Source: Nitrobacter hamburgensis X14
Lineage (GTDB): Bacteria > Pseudomonadota > Alphaproteobacteria > Rhizobiales > Xanthobacteraceae
DNA length: 64,000 nucleotides
Assembly: GCF_000013885.1 (NCBI RefSeq)
Contig: NC_007964.1
Span: 558,001 to 622,000 of the forward strand
Reading direction: 5' to 3'
The notes under the pieces are model-generated. The model was given only the letters and a program-made list of their open reading frames with translations. It searched no databases and was not told the DNA's origin. This document shows positions 35,868-45,199 of the stretch, piece after piece; the first letter of the stretch is position 1, and every line of letters begins with the position of its first letter. Both the position numbers and the translations under genes were made by a program.

Positions 35868-37271
35868 TCACATGTGGATGGCGCGTTTTCCGACGGCGAG
35901 GGCGGCTTCCTTGATGGCTTCCGATCGCGTCGGGTGAGCGTGGCAGGTGCGGGCGAGGTCTTCCGCCGAGCCGCCGAATTCCATCAGCACGCAGGCTTCG
36001 TGGATCATTTCGCCGGCCTCGCGGCCGATGATGTGAACGCCGAGCACGCGGTCGGTCTTGGCATCCGCCAGAATCTTCACAAAGCCGTCGGTGGTCTGGT
36101 TGACCTTGGAGCGGCCGTTGGCGGTGAACGGAAACTTGCCGACGGTGTAGGCCGTGCCCGCCTGCTTCAACTCCTCCTCGGTCTTGCCGACCGAGGAGAC
36201 CTCGGGCGTGGTGTAGATCACGCCGGGGATCACATCGTAGTTCACATGGCCTGCCTGGCCGGCCAGGATTTCCGCGCAGGCCACGCCTTCGTCTTCGGCC
36301 TTGTGGGCGAGCATTGGTCCCGCGACCACGTCGCCGATGGCATAGACGCCCTTCACGTTGGTCGCGAAATGCGCGTCGATCTCGACGCGGCCGCGATCGT
36401 CGAGCGCAACACCCGCCTCCTTCAGGCCGAGACCGTCGGTGTAGGGGGTGCGACCGATCGCGACCAGCACCACGTCGGCCTCGATTGTCTCGGCCGCGCC
36501 GCCCGCGGCGGGCTCGACCTTTGCCGTCAGCGTCTTGCCTGATGTATCGACGCCTGTGACCTTGGCGCCGAGCTTGAATGCGAAGCCTTGCTTTTCAAGC
36601 ATACGCTGGAATTGCTTCGCCACTTCGCCATCCATGCCGGGCAGGATGCGATCGAGGAATTCCACCACCGTGACCTGCGCACCGAGGCGGTGCCACACCG
36701 AGCCGAGTTCGAGGCCGATCACGCCGGCGCCGACGATCAAAAGTTTGCCCGGCACCTTGGCGAGCGATAGCGCTCCGGTCGAGGACACGATGCGCTTCTC
36801 GTCGATCTCGATGTCCTTGAGCTTCGCGACATCGGAGCCGGTGGCGATAACAATGTTTTTCGTTTCCAAGGTTTGCTTCTTGCCATCGTTACCGGTGACT
36901 TCGACCTTGCCTGCGCCAAGAATCCGGCCAGTGCCGCTGATGACGTCGATCTTATTCTTTTTCATTAAAAACTCGACGCCCTTGACGTTGCCGTCGATGC
37001 CCTGCTGCTTGAAATTCATCATCGCCGCGAGGTCCAGCCTCGGCGCGGAGACACCGATGCCCATCTTTGCGAACGAATGCCCGGCTTCCTCGAACATTTC
37101 GGAGGCGTGCAGCAGCGCCTTCGAAGGCATGCAGCCGACATTGAGGCAGGTGCCGCCCAGCGTCGGGTTTTTCTCGACCACCGCGACCTTCATGCCGAAC
37201 TGCGCCGCGCGAATGGCGCAGACGTAACCTCCGGGGCCGGTGCCGATAACGATGAGGTCGTAAGTCGCCAT
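35868..37271 (-). CDS. lpdA: Dihydrolipoamide dehydrogenase (E3)
   Basis: 467 residues from ATG 37271; 17 upstream codons are not conserved-looking. FAD-binding GTGPGGYVCAIRAAQ, redox disulfide GGTCLNVGCMPSK (about 40-52), NAD-binding GAGVIGLELGSVW and the C-terminal catalytic HAHPTRSE (His-Glu pair). It regenerates lipoamide for 2-oxoglutarate dehydrogenase and other 2-oxoacid complexes. It normally sits directly after sucB; here about 1.2 kb of foreign-looking DNA separates them. Confidence 0.97.
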   Translation of the reverse strand: MATYDLIVIGTGPGGYVCAIRAAQFGMKVAVVEKNPTLGGTCLNVGCMPSKALLHASEMFEEAGHSFAKMGIGVSAPRLDLAAMMNFKQQGIDGNVKGVEFLMKKNKIDVISGTGRILGAGKVEVTGNDGKKQTLETKNIVIATGSDVAKLKDIEIDEKRIVSSTGALSLAKVPGKLLIVGAGVIGLELGSVWHRLGAQVTVVEFLDRILPGMDGEVAKQFQRMLEKQGFAFKLGAKVTGVDTSGKTLTAKVEPAAGGAAETIEADVVLVAIGRTPYTDGLGLKEAGVALDDRGRVEIDAHFATNVKGVYAIGDVVAGPMLAHKAEDEGVACAEILAGQAGHVNYDVIPGVIYTTPEVSSVGKTEEELKQAGTAYTVGKFPFTANGRSKVNQTTDGFVKILADAKTDRVLGVHIIGREAGEMIHEACVLMEFGGSAEDLARTCHAHPTRSEAIKEAALAVGKRAIHM

Positions 37272-37343
37272 GGTCTCAAATCTCGTGTTGTCGTCTGGTA
37301 GTTTGGCCATGTTATTGACCAAGACACTGACCTAACCGCTATT

Positions 37344-37787
37344 TCACTGGCTTGCTCTTGGGACAAGTAAAGAAGCATTTTTTGGAGCTACGGTCATGAC
37401 TCTTTTTATATGGGTATCCAACAACTCAAGGCTCGCTGTTTTTGCCGCAACCTTCAACATCTGTACAATATTGTCATCGCTCTCGCTGTTCAGCAATCGG
37501 TCGTAAGCGCTCATCACTTCTGGGTCTTTCGCGAAGTAGATTGAAAATAACGACATTGCGGTGTTGAAACTTTTGACGTCGCTTTCGGTGGCGGGATATC
37601 CCTCCATCAACACATATCTTGATCCAAGAAGTTGATAGATAATTTCGACCCTCTTCTTTCGAATTTCGTCGTATTCGAGCGACACATTTGTAGATCGCTG
37701 AATCCGAAACATCGCCCATATGGTGATTAGGCCGCCGATAGCGCCTCCTAAAACTCCACTAAGAGCGCTGACTATTTGCTGTTCCAT
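37344..37787 (-). CDS. Orphan single-pass membrane protein (accessory insert)
   Basis: 147 residues, unrecognised. N-terminal hydrophobic segment (about 5-28, VSALSGVLGGAIGGLITIWAM) predicts one membrane anchor with a cytoplasmic C-terminal helical domain. The pattern KKRVEIIYQLLGSRY...VKSFNTAMSLFSIYF is vaguely reminiscent of DUF6680-like small proteins, but this is weak. Base composition is markedly AT-richer than the neighbours, and codons such as ATA and TTA are frequent, unlike the surrounding core genes. It starts three bases from the TAA of the duplicated sucB tail. Function is unknown; it is probably acquired by transfer. Confidence 0.6.
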   Translation of the reverse strand: MEQQIVSALSGVLGGAIGGLITIWAMFRIQRSTNVSLEYDEIRKKRVEIIYQLLGSRYVLMEGYPATESDVKSFNTAMSLFSIYFAKDPEVMSAYDRLLNSESDDNIVQMLKVAAKTASLELLDTHIKRVMTVAPKNASLLVPRASQ

Positions 37788-37876
37788 TTAGTTGCCCCCC
37801 AATACCAGCCGCGCCGGGTCTTCGAGCGGTTCCTTGACGCGCACGAGGAAGGTGACCGCCTCCTTGCCGTCGATGA
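37788..37876 (-). pseudogene. Duplicated 3' end of sucB (fragment)
   Basis: Bases 37804-37876 match the 3' end of intact sucB (38481-38553) with about 5 mismatches in 73. Read on the minus strand they encode IDGKEAVTFLVRVKEPLEDP then ARLVLGGN and a TAA stop at 37788-37790, against IDGKDAVTFLVRVKESLEDP in the intact gene. Upstream of base 37876 the similarity stops abruptly. It is a remnant left by insertion or recombination at the sucB 3' end. Confidence 0.88.
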
Positions 37877-37945
37877 GTTTCGTCCATGGTGCCGCCGCGC
37901 TGCGGTCAACACGAAGCTCGAACTGCCTGGTTTCAAGAGCGCCTC

Positions 37946-38446
37946 TCAACCCGTTTGGTCCGGTCCGGGGAGCAATTTTGCACGCTGGTCGAATAGCAAT
38001 CCGCCGACTAGTCGGTTGACCTCGTCGGGGTCGGCTCCGTCGGTGATCAGCTTTCGCCTCAAAGAGTGCGCCTTGTCGAGGTTGCCGAGCTTTTTCTCGA
38101 TCGCCGGTTGATGCTTTTCTTCAGCTTTCGCGTTTTCCGGATCGGCCTTCGCCCGTCGCCTCTGGTTGTCATGGTAGAACAGAGCTCGCGACAAGACCCA
38201 GTCCGCGGATTTCTTCGAGATGTTTTCGAAAGATCCCAGAACATCGAAGGGATTTTCATAGGCGATGCTTTTAATTTCCCCGCCGTATTCGGAGGCGTAA
38301 ATATGTGCGGCGGATTGGCCATGCTCAAAGCTCAAACAAGCCAAATAAAACAACTCTAGAATTACTGCATTCAACTCCAAATCGATTGAGGTCAAATGAC
38401 CAAACTCGGTGGTTTTGGTATCGGACTTCAGCAAGATTTGCGTCAT
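37946..38446 (-). CDS. Orphan hypothetical protein (accessory insert)
   Basis: 166 residues, unrecognised. Mostly predicted helical, soluble, with an N-terminal half containing LNAVILELFYLACLSFEHGQ and a charged Lys/Glu/Arg-rich C-terminal half (about 95-140) with coiled-coil character. A good AGGGGG site precedes the ATG. It begins 21 bases after the sucB stop and could be co-transcribed with the suc genes. Composition is AT-richer than sucB. No signal peptide, no membrane segment and no familiar motif was seen. Together with the 147-residue gene it forms an insert between sucB and lpdA. Confidence 0.6.
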   Translation of the reverse strand: MTQILLKSDTKTTEFGHLTSIDLELNAVILELFYLACLSFEHGQSAAHIYASEYGGEIKSIAYENPFDVLGSFENISKKSADWVLSRALFYHDNQRRRAKADPENAKAEEKHQPAIEKKLGNLDKAHSLRRKLITDGADPDEVNRLVGGLLFDQRAKLLPGPDQTG

Positions 38447-38467
38447 GGGGTTCCCCCTTAGCTTGAA

Positions 38468-39709
38468 CTACAGATCCAGCACCAGCCGCGCGGGGTCTTC
38501 GAGCGATTCCTTGACGCGCACGAGGAAGGTCACGGCGTCCTTGCCGTCGATGACGCGGTGGTCGTAGGACAGCGCCAGATACATCATCGGGCGGATTTCG
38601 ACCTTGCCGGCGATCGCCATCGGCCGTTCCTGAATCTTGTGCATGCCCAGAATGCCGGCCTGCGGCGCGTTCAGGATCGGCGTCGACATCAGCGAGCCGT
38701 AGATGCCGCCGTTGGTGATGGTGAAGGTGCCGCCCTGCATCTCATCGATCTTGAGCTGACCGTCGCGGGCGCGGCGGCCATAGTCGGCGATGCTCTTCTC
38801 GATCTCGGCGATCGACTTGCGGTCGCAGTCGCGCACCACAGGCACGACGAGCCCCTTGTCGGTGCCTACCGCAATGCCGATGTGGTAGTAATTCTTGTAG
38901 ATCAGGTCGGTGCCGTCGATTTCGGCGTTGGCGGCGGGAATGTCCTTCAGCGCCTGGACGCAGGCCTTGGTGAAGAAGCCCATGAAGCCGAGTTTGACGC
39001 CGTGCTTCTTCTCGAACACCTCCTTGTAGTGCGTGCGCAGCGTCATGACGCCGGTCATGTCGACCTCGTTGAAGGTCGTCAGCATCGCGGCGGTGTTCTG
39101 CACCTCCTTGAGGCGGCGCGCGATGGTCTGGCGCAGCCGCGTCATCTTCACGCGCTCCTCGCGCGCGGCGTCGTCGGCGGGCGAGGGCGCGCGCACCTGC
39201 ACGGCGGCGGCCGGCTGGTTGACCGGGGTCGCCGTGGACGCGGCCTTCTCGATAGCGGCCAGCATGTCGCCCTTGGTGACGCGGCCGTCCTTGCCGGAGC
39301 CCGGCACGGTCGAGGCGTCGACGCCGCTCTCGGCGGAGAGTTTTCGCACCGAGGGCGCAAGCGGCGCGTCGGGGGGCGGCGATTTTTGCGCGGGGACAGG
39401 GGAAACCGCGGCAGCGGAAGCTGGAGCGGCGGCGGCAGGCTGCGCCGCCGGCGCGGTCGCCTTCACGGGTGCCGCGCCCTCGGAAATCTGACCGAGCAGC
39501 GCGCCGACGGCAACCGTCTCGCCGTCCTTGGCGACGATCTCACTGAGCGTGCCGGCGGAGGGCGCGGGCACTTCGATAGTCACCTTGTCGGTTTCGAGCT
39601 CGACGAGCGGCTCGTCGACCGCCACGGCGTCGCCGGCCTTCTTGAACCATTTCCCGATGGTCGCCTCGGTTACCGATTCGCCGAGCGTCGGAACGCGTAT
39701 CTCAGTCAT
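38468..39709 (-). CDS. sucB: 2-Oxoglutarate dehydrogenase E2, succinyltransferase
   Basis: 413 residues. N-terminal lipoyl domain (about 1-78; lipoyl Lys in ELETDKVTIEVPAP), an Ala/Pro linker, the peripheral-subunit-binding domain (APSVRKLSAESG...GRVTKGDMLAAI, about 115-150) and the catalytic domain (about 185-413) with TFNEVDMTGVM, a TNGGIYGSLMSTPILNAPQ loop and the active-site SYDHRVIDGKDAV. One lipoyl domain is normal for SucB. It lies about 140 bases after sucA across a short repeat. Its last 25 codons are duplicated 677 bases downstream. Confidence 0.97.
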   Translation of the reverse strand: MTEIRVPTLGESVTEATIGKWFKKAGDAVAVDEPLVELETDKVTIEVPAPSAGTLSEIVAKDGETVAVGALLGQISEGAAPVKATAPAAQPAAAAPASAAAVSPVPAQKSPPPDAPLAPSVRKLSAESGVDASTVPGSGKDGRVTKGDMLAAIEKAASTATPVNQPAAAVQVRAPSPADDAAREERVKMTRLRQTIARRLKEVQNTAAMLTTFNEVDMTGVMTLRTHYKEVFEKKHGVKLGFMGFFTKACVQALKDIPAANAEIDGTDLIYKNYYHIGIAVGTDKGLVVPVVRDCDRKSIAEIEKSIADYGRRARDGQLKIDEMQGGTFTITNGGIYGSLMSTPILNAPQAGILGMHKIQERPMAIAGKVEIRPMMYLALSYDHRVIDGKDAVTFLVRVKESLEDPARLVLDL

Positions 39710-39718
39710 GATCCTCTT

Positions 39719-39846
39719 CCTTTTTCGTCATGGCCCGGACTTGTTCCGGCCATTCACGAATTCATTCGGTCATCGGAAAGACAAGACAGGGGTGCCCGGA
39801 ACATCTGCGGGAAGACGCGCTTCGCGCAGCCGAGGTATGACGGTGC
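39719..39846. repeat. GTCATGGCCCGG...GAGGTATGACGG interspersed repeat
   Basis: The sucA-sucB gap begins with GTCATGGCCCGGACTTGTTC and ends with GCGCAGCCGAGGTATGACGG, resembling the dispersed GTCATGxCCGGG palindromes of this bacterial group. No ORF is supported. Confidence 0.45.
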
Positions 39847-39849
39847 ATC

Positions 39850-42819
39850 TCAGTCCAACGCTTCGTCAAGCAACGCCTTGAGTTGCGCAAGATGCTTCGA
39901 CATCAACCCGGTCGCGGTGGCCGCGGCGGCGGCGCGGCCGGCATAACGCGGGCGCTTGTTGGGTGCGTCGATCTGGTTGAGAACCCATTCGAGATAGGGC
40001 TCGATGAAGTGCCACGCGCCCATGTTGCGTGGTTCTTCCTGGCACCAGACGATCTCGGCCTTGTTGAAGCGGCCGAGGACCTGCACCAGCGCCTTCAGCG
40101 GCACCGGATACAACTGCTCGATCCGCAACAGGTAGACATCGGCGATGTCGCGCTTCGCGCGCTCCTCGTAGAGGTCGTAGTAGACCTTGCCGGAGCACAG
40201 CACCACGCGGCGGATCTTCTCGTCCTCCACCAGCCTGATCTTCTGGTCCGGCAGTATTGTCGCGTCGTCGTAAAGGATACGGTGGAACGCGGTGTCGGCG
40301 CCGAGTTCGTCGAGACGCGATACCGCCCGCTTGTGACGTAGCAGCGACTTCGGCGTCATCATGATCAGGGGCTTGCGGATCTGGCGCTTCAACTGCCGGC
40401 GCAGCGCATGGAAATGGTTGGCCGGCGTGGAGATGTTGACCACCTGCATGTTGTCTTCCGCGCACATCTGCAGGAAGCGCTCCAGCCGCGCCGAGGAATG
40501 CTCCGGCCCCTGGCCCTCATAGCCGTGGGGCAGCATGCAGACGAGGCCCGACATGCGCAGCCACTTGCGCTCGCCGGAGGAGATGAACTGGTCGAACAAC
40601 ACCTGCGCGCCGTTGGCGAAGTCGCCGAACTGCGCCTCCCACAGCGTGAGCGTGTTGGGCTCCGCGAGCGAATAGCCGTATTCGAAGCCGAGCACCGCTT
40701 CTTCCGACAGCAGCGAGTTGATGACCTCGTAGCGGCCCTGATCCTTGCCGAGGTGGTTGAATGGCGTGTAGCGGCTCTCGTCTTCCTGGTCGAACAGCAC
40801 CGAATGCCGCTGCGAGAAGGTGCCGCGCTCGCTGTCCTGGCCGGACAGCCGGACGTTGTGGCCCTCCAGCACCAGGGTGCAGAACGCCAGCGCCTCGGCC
40901 GTTGCCCAGTCGATGCCGACGCCGCGATCGATCGCCTTGGCGCGGTTATCGAGAAAGCGCTGCACCGTGCGATGCACGCGGAAACCGTCCGGCACCCGGG
41001 TTATGCTGCGGCCGATCTGCTTTAGCGTCGCGATGTCCACGCCGGTGACGCCACGGCGCGGCTCCTCGTCCTGATCGGCGAGCTTGAAGCCCGCCCACTT
41101 GCCGTCGAGCCAGTCGGCCTTGTTCGGCTTGTAGCCGGCGCCGGCCTCGAATTCGGCGTCGAGCCGTGCGCGCCAGTCGGCTTTCAGTTTTTCGATCTCG
41201 CCATCGGTTATGACACCTTCGGTGGACAGCCGCTTCGCGTACAGTTCGAGCGTCGAGGGGTGCGCCGCGATCTTCTTGTACATCATCGGGTTGGTGAACG
41301 ACGGCTCGTCGCCTTCGTTGTGACCGTGACGGCGATAGCAGAACATGTCGATCACGACCGGCTTGTGGAACTTCTGCCGGAATTCGATCGCCACCTTGGC
41401 AGCGAATACCACGGCTTCCGGGTCGTCGCCGTTGACGTGGAAGATCGGCGCATCGATCATCTTCGCAAGGTCGGACGGATAGGGCGACGAGCGCGAGTAG
41501 CGCGGATAGGTGGTGAAGCCGATCTGGTTGTTGACGATGAAGTGGATCGAGCCGCCGGTGCGGTAACCCTTGAGGTCCGACAGCGCGAAGCATTCCGCCA
41601 CCACGCCTTGCCCCGCGAAGGCGGCGTCGCCGTGCATCAGCAACGGCAGCACCGAGTCGCGCTGGTCGGGCGGATCGCCGTGCTGGTCCTGCTTGGCGCG
41701 CACCTTGCCGAGCACCACCGGATCGACGATTTCGAGGTGCGAGGGGTTGGCGGTCAGCGACAGGTGGATCCGGTTGTTGTCGAACTCGCGGTCCGACGAC
41801 GCGCCAAGATGATACTTGACGTCGCCCGAGCCCTCGACCACGTCGGGATTGGCCGAGCCGCCCTTGAATTCGTGGAACAGCGCGCGATGCGGCTTGCCCA
41901 TCACCTGCGTCAGCACGTTCAGCCGCCCGCGGTGCGGCATGCCGATCACGATTTCCTTGACGCCGAGGTTGCCGCCCCGCTTGATGATCTGCTCCAGCGC
42001 CGGAATCAGCGATTCGCCGCCGTCGAGACCGAAGCGCTTGGTGCCGGTGAACTTGACGTCGCAGAACTTCTCGAAGCCTTCCGCCTCGACGAGCTTCTTC
42101 AGGATGGCGCGACGGCCCTCCGGCGTGAAGCTGATCTCCTTGTCCGGCCCCTCGATGCGCTCCTGTATCCAGCCTTTCTGCGCGCCGTTCGAAATGTGCA
42201 TGAACTCGACGCCGAGCGTCTGGCAGTAGGTCCGCTCGCAGATCGCAACGATCTCGCGCAGCGTGCCGTATTCGAGGCCGAGGACGTGGTCGAGAAAGAT
42301 CTTGCGATCCATGTCGGCATCGGTGAAGCCGTAGGCGCGCGGGTCGAGTTCTTCATGATCGCGCGCAGGTTCGAGACCGAGCGGGTCGAGCCTGGCATGG
42401 AAATGCCCGCGCATGCGATAGGCGCGGATCAGCATCAGCGCGCGAACCGAATCGCGAGTGGCCTGGTTGACATCGACGCCGGCCAGCGCCGAATCCCTCG
42501 CTTGCGCCTCCCCCTGCGCCTTAGCCTGCAGCTTGGCGCCGACGGCCTTCTCGATCTGCGTCCAGTTGCCGTCGAGCGCGGAGATAAGGTCGTCCTGCGG
42601 CGCCAGCGGCCAATTCGCCTTCTCCCAGGACGGGCCTTTTGCGTTCTTCCGGACGTCGTCGGGAGCGTCCTTCAGGCTTTTGAAGAACTCCTGCCATTCG
42701 GCATCGACCGAGCCGGGGTCTTTCTCGTAGCGGGCGTAGAGACCGTCGATATAAGTGGCGTTCGCGCCCTGCAAGAACGAGGAAAGGGCAAATGCTGCAT
42801 TCGCGTTCTGGCGAGACAT
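39850..42819 (-). CDS. sucA: 2-Oxoglutarate dehydrogenase E1 component
   Basis: 989 residues, the expected length. The N-terminal segment FLQGANATYIDGLYARYEKD is the E2-interacting tail. The thiamine diphosphate domain contains HGDAAFAGQGVVAE, NNQIGFTT and NGDDPEAVVFAAK with MFCYRRHGHNEGDEP. The transketolase-like C-terminal half includes QFGDFANGAQVLFDQFI and LPHGYEGQGPEHSSARLERF. It decarboxylates 2-oxoglutarate and passes the succinyl group to SucB. It follows sucD on the minus strand in the order mdh-sucC-sucD-sucA-sucB. Confidence 0.98.
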   Translation of the reverse strand: MSRQNANAAFALSSFLQGANATYIDGLYARYEKDPGSVDAEWQEFFKSLKDAPDDVRKNAKGPSWEKANWPLAPQDDLISALDGNWTQIEKAVGAKLQAKAQGEAQARDSALAGVDVNQATRDSVRALMLIRAYRMRGHFHARLDPLGLEPARDHEELDPRAYGFTDADMDRKIFLDHVLGLEYGTLREIVAICERTYCQTLGVEFMHISNGAQKGWIQERIEGPDKEISFTPEGRRAILKKLVEAEGFEKFCDVKFTGTKRFGLDGGESLIPALEQIIKRGGNLGVKEIVIGMPHRGRLNVLTQVMGKPHRALFHEFKGGSANPDVVEGSGDVKYHLGASSDREFDNNRIHLSLTANPSHLEIVDPVVLGKVRAKQDQHGDPPDQRDSVLPLLMHGDAAFAGQGVVAECFALSDLKGYRTGGSIHFIVNNQIGFTTYPRYSRSSPYPSDLAKMIDAPIFHVNGDDPEAVVFAAKVAIEFRQKFHKPVVIDMFCYRRHGHNEGDEPSFTNPMMYKKIAAHPSTLELYAKRLSTEGVITDGEIEKLKADWRARLDAEFEAGAGYKPNKADWLDGKWAGFKLADQDEEPRRGVTGVDIATLKQIGRSITRVPDGFRVHRTVQRFLDNRAKAIDRGVGIDWATAEALAFCTLVLEGHNVRLSGQDSERGTFSQRHSVLFDQEDESRYTPFNHLGKDQGRYEVINSLLSEEAVLGFEYGYSLAEPNTLTLWEAQFGDFANGAQVLFDQFISSGERKWLRMSGLVCMLPHGYEGQGPEHSSARLERFLQMCAEDNMQVVNISTPANHFHALRRQLKRQIRKPLIMMTPKSLLRHKRAVSRLDELGADTAFHRILYDDATILPDQKIRLVEDEKIRRVVLCSGKVYYDLYEERAKRDIADVYLLRIEQLYPVPLKALVQVLGRFNKAEIVWCQEEPRNMGAWHFIEPYLEWVLNQIDAPNKRPRYAGRAAAAATATGLMSKHLAQLKALLDEALD

Positions 42820-42954
42820 ATCGCGTCCTGACGAATTTTGGCCTTGCGCGTGACAGACGGCGCGTTCGCCGATTCCGAGCCGGGATCAGCGCGAATTCGA
42901 ACTTTTTACCTTATTTGGGGCGAAACTTCGCGCCGAAAAGACCCAAAGTTTGAA

Positions 42955-43839
42955 TCAGGACTTCAATTTTTCGACAAGAGTCTTTCCGAGCCGCGCCGGG
43001 GACGGCGAGACGGTGATGCCGGCCGCTTCCATGGCTGCGGTCTTGGATGCGGCATCGCCTTTGCCGCCGGAAATGATCGCGCCGGCATGGCCCATGCGGC
43101 GGCCGGGAGGCGCGGTGACGCCGGCGATAAAGCCGACCACAGGTTTGCTGCGACCGCGCCTGGCCTCGTCGATCAGGAACTGGGCGGCGTCTTCCTCGGC
43201 CGAACCGCCGATCTCGCCGATCATCACGATCGAGTTGGTCTTCGGGTCGGCCAGGAACATTTCCAGAATATCGATGAACTCGGTGCCCTTGACGGGGTCG
43301 CCGCCGATGCCGACCGCCGTGGTCTGACCGAGGCCTTCCTGGCTGGTCTGGAACACCGCCTCGTAGGTCAGCGTGCCCGAGCGGGAGACGATGCCGACAT
43401 TGCCCGGCTTGAAGATGTTCGCGGGCATGATACCGATCTTGCATTCGCCGGCCGTCACGACGCCCGGACAATTCGGTCCGATGAGCCGCGATTTCGATCC
43501 CGACAGCGCACGCCTGACCCGCACCATGTCCAGCACCGGAATGCCTTCGGTGATGCAGACGATCAGCGGGATCTCGGCGTCGATCGCCTCGCAGATCGCG
43601 TCTGCGGCGCCCGGCGGCGGTACGTAGATGACGCTGGCGTCGGCGCCGGTCGCCTCGCGCGCGTCCCGGACGGTGTCGAACACCGGCAGGTCGAGGTGCT
43701 TGTTGCCGCCCTTGCCCGGCGAGGTGCCGCCGACCATCTTGGTGCCGTAGGCGATGGCGGCCTCGGAGTGAAACGTGCCGTTCTTGCCGGTAAAGCCCTG
43801 GCAGATGACCCTGGTGTTCCTGTCGATCAGAATGGACAT
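42955..43839 (-). CDS. sucD: Succinyl-CoA synthetase alpha subunit
   Basis: 294 residues. CoA-binding Rossmann domain (RVICQGFTGKNGTFHSE, about 10-26), IVCITEGIPVLDM and the phosphohistidine loop near MGHAGAIISGGKGDA (about 248-262). LIGPNCPGVV is the conserved domain junction. With SucC it makes succinate and ATP or GTP from succinyl-CoA. It lies about 147 bases after sucC; the gap has no recognisable ORF. Confidence 0.98.
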   Translation of the reverse strand: MSILIDRNTRVICQGFTGKNGTFHSEAAIAYGTKMVGGTSPGKGGNKHLDLPVFDTVRDAREATGADASVIYVPPPGAADAICEAIDAEIPLIVCITEGIPVLDMVRVRRALSGSKSRLIGPNCPGVVTAGECKIGIMPANIFKPGNVGIVSRSGTLTYEAVFQTSQEGLGQTTAVGIGGDPVKGTEFIDILEMFLADPKTNSIVMIGEIGGSAEEDAAQFLIDEARRGRSKPVVGFIAGVTAPPGRRMGHAGAIISGGKGDAASKTAAMEAAGITVSPSPARLGKTLVEKLKS

Positions 43840-43986
43840 GCTGGGATTGCTTTCACGAAACGGTCTTTAGAGGACTTGCGGAGCGGATTTGACGTTCATC
43901 GGCTCGCCGGTTCCTTGGCTGGCGAGTGCCGCCTGCGGTGTTCTTCAAGCGGCGGCGGCGCGGCGAGATGATCCGCGGACATCGGC

Positions 43987-45180
43987 CTAGCCCTTCACCG
44001 CCTTGACGATCTTCTGTGCCGCGTCGTCGAGATCGTCGGCGGGCAGCACGTTGAGGCCGGATTCGCGGATGATCTTTTTGCCGGCATCGACGTTGGTGCC
44101 TTCGAGGCGAACCACCAGCGGGACATTGAGGCCGACCTGCTTCACCGCGGCGACGACACCCTCGGCAATGACGTCGCATTTCATGATGCCGCCGAAAATG
44201 TTGACCAGGATGCCTTTCACGTTCGGATCGGCGGTGATGATCTTGAAGGCGGCAGCGACCTTGTCCTTGGTGGCGCCGCCGCCGACATCGAGAAAGTTCG
44301 CAGGGCTCATGCCGTAGAGCTTGATGATGTCCATGGTCGCCATGGCGAGGCCGGCGCCGTTGACCATGCAGCCGATCTGGCCGTCGAGCGCGACGTAGCT
44401 CAGATCAAACCTCGACGCCTCGATTTCCTTGGCGTCCTCCTCGCTCTCGTCGCGCAGCGCCACCGCGTCGGGATGGCGGTATAGCGCGTTGTCGTCGAAC
44501 GACACCTTGGCGTCGAGCACGCGCAGTTCGCCCTGCCTGGTGACGACCAGCGGATTGATCTCCAGCAACGCCATGTCCTTGGCGATGAAGGCGTTGTAGA
44601 GTTGCGCGACCAGCTTCTCCGCCTGCTTGCCGAGATCGCCGCGCAGTCCCAGTGCCTTGGCGACGGTGCGGCCGTGGTGGCTCATCACGCCGGTGGCGGG
44701 ATCGACCGAGAAGCTCACGATTTTCTCAGGGCTGGTGTGGGCGACGTCCTCGATGTTCACCCCGCCCTCGGTGGAGACCACGAACGCGACCCTTGAGGTT
44801 TCGCGGTCGACCAGCGCCGAGAGATAGAACTCCTTGTCGATGTCGGAGCCTTCCTCGATATAGAGGCGGTTGACCTGCTTGCCGGCGGGTCCGGTCTGCA
44901 CCGTCACCAGCGTCGCACCGAGCATCTGGCTGGCGAACTGCTTCACCTCGTCGATCGATTTGGCGAGGCGGACGCCGCCCTTGTCGCCGGCGGAGGCTTC
45001 CTTGAACTTGCCCTTGCCGCGGCCGCCGGCGTGGATCTGGCTTTTCACCACCCAGACCGGACCGCCCAGCGTTTCCGCCGCGGCCTCGGCTTCCGATGCC
45101 TTCAGCACCGGCACCCCGCGCGAGACCGGCACGCCGAATTCGCGCAGCAACGCCTTGGCCTGATATTCGTGGATGTTCAT
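43987..45180 (-). CDS. sucC: Succinyl-CoA synthetase beta subunit
   Basis: 397 residues from ATG 45180, where MNIHEYQAKALLREFGVPV begins; the frame continues 32 codons upstream through a repeat and is not protein-like there. The ATP-grasp domain shows VVKSQIHAGGRGKGKFKEA and LEINPLVVT (metal binding). NIFGGIMKCDVIAEG is the C-terminal power-helix/CoA-ligase region. It pairs with SucD. Confidence 0.98.
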   Translation of the reverse strand: MNIHEYQAKALLREFGVPVSRGVPVLKASEAEAAAETLGGPVWVVKSQIHAGGRGKGKFKEASAGDKGGVRLAKSIDEVKQFASQMLGATLVTVQTGPAGKQVNRLYIEEGSDIDKEFYLSALVDRETSRVAFVVSTEGGVNIEDVAHTSPEKIVSFSVDPATGVMSHHGRTVAKALGLRGDLGKQAEKLVAQLYNAFIAKDMALLEINPLVVTRQGELRVLDAKVSFDDNALYRHPDAVALRDESEEDAKEIEASRFDLSYVALDGQIGCMVNGAGLAMATMDIIKLYGMSPANFLDVGGGATKDKVAAAFKIITADPNVKGILVNIFGGIMKCDVIAEGVVAAVKQVGLNVPLVVRLEGTNVDAGKKIIRESGLNVLPADDLDDAAQKIVKAVKG

Positions 45181-45199
45181 CTGGATGCCCCTTATGGCG

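Noticed and set aside
38558..39946. 462-codon open frame on the plus strand
   Set aside because: Antisense to sucB, Gly/Arg/Asp-rich without motifs.
41260..42831. 523-codon open frame on the plus strand
   Set aside because: Antisense to sucA; no family features.
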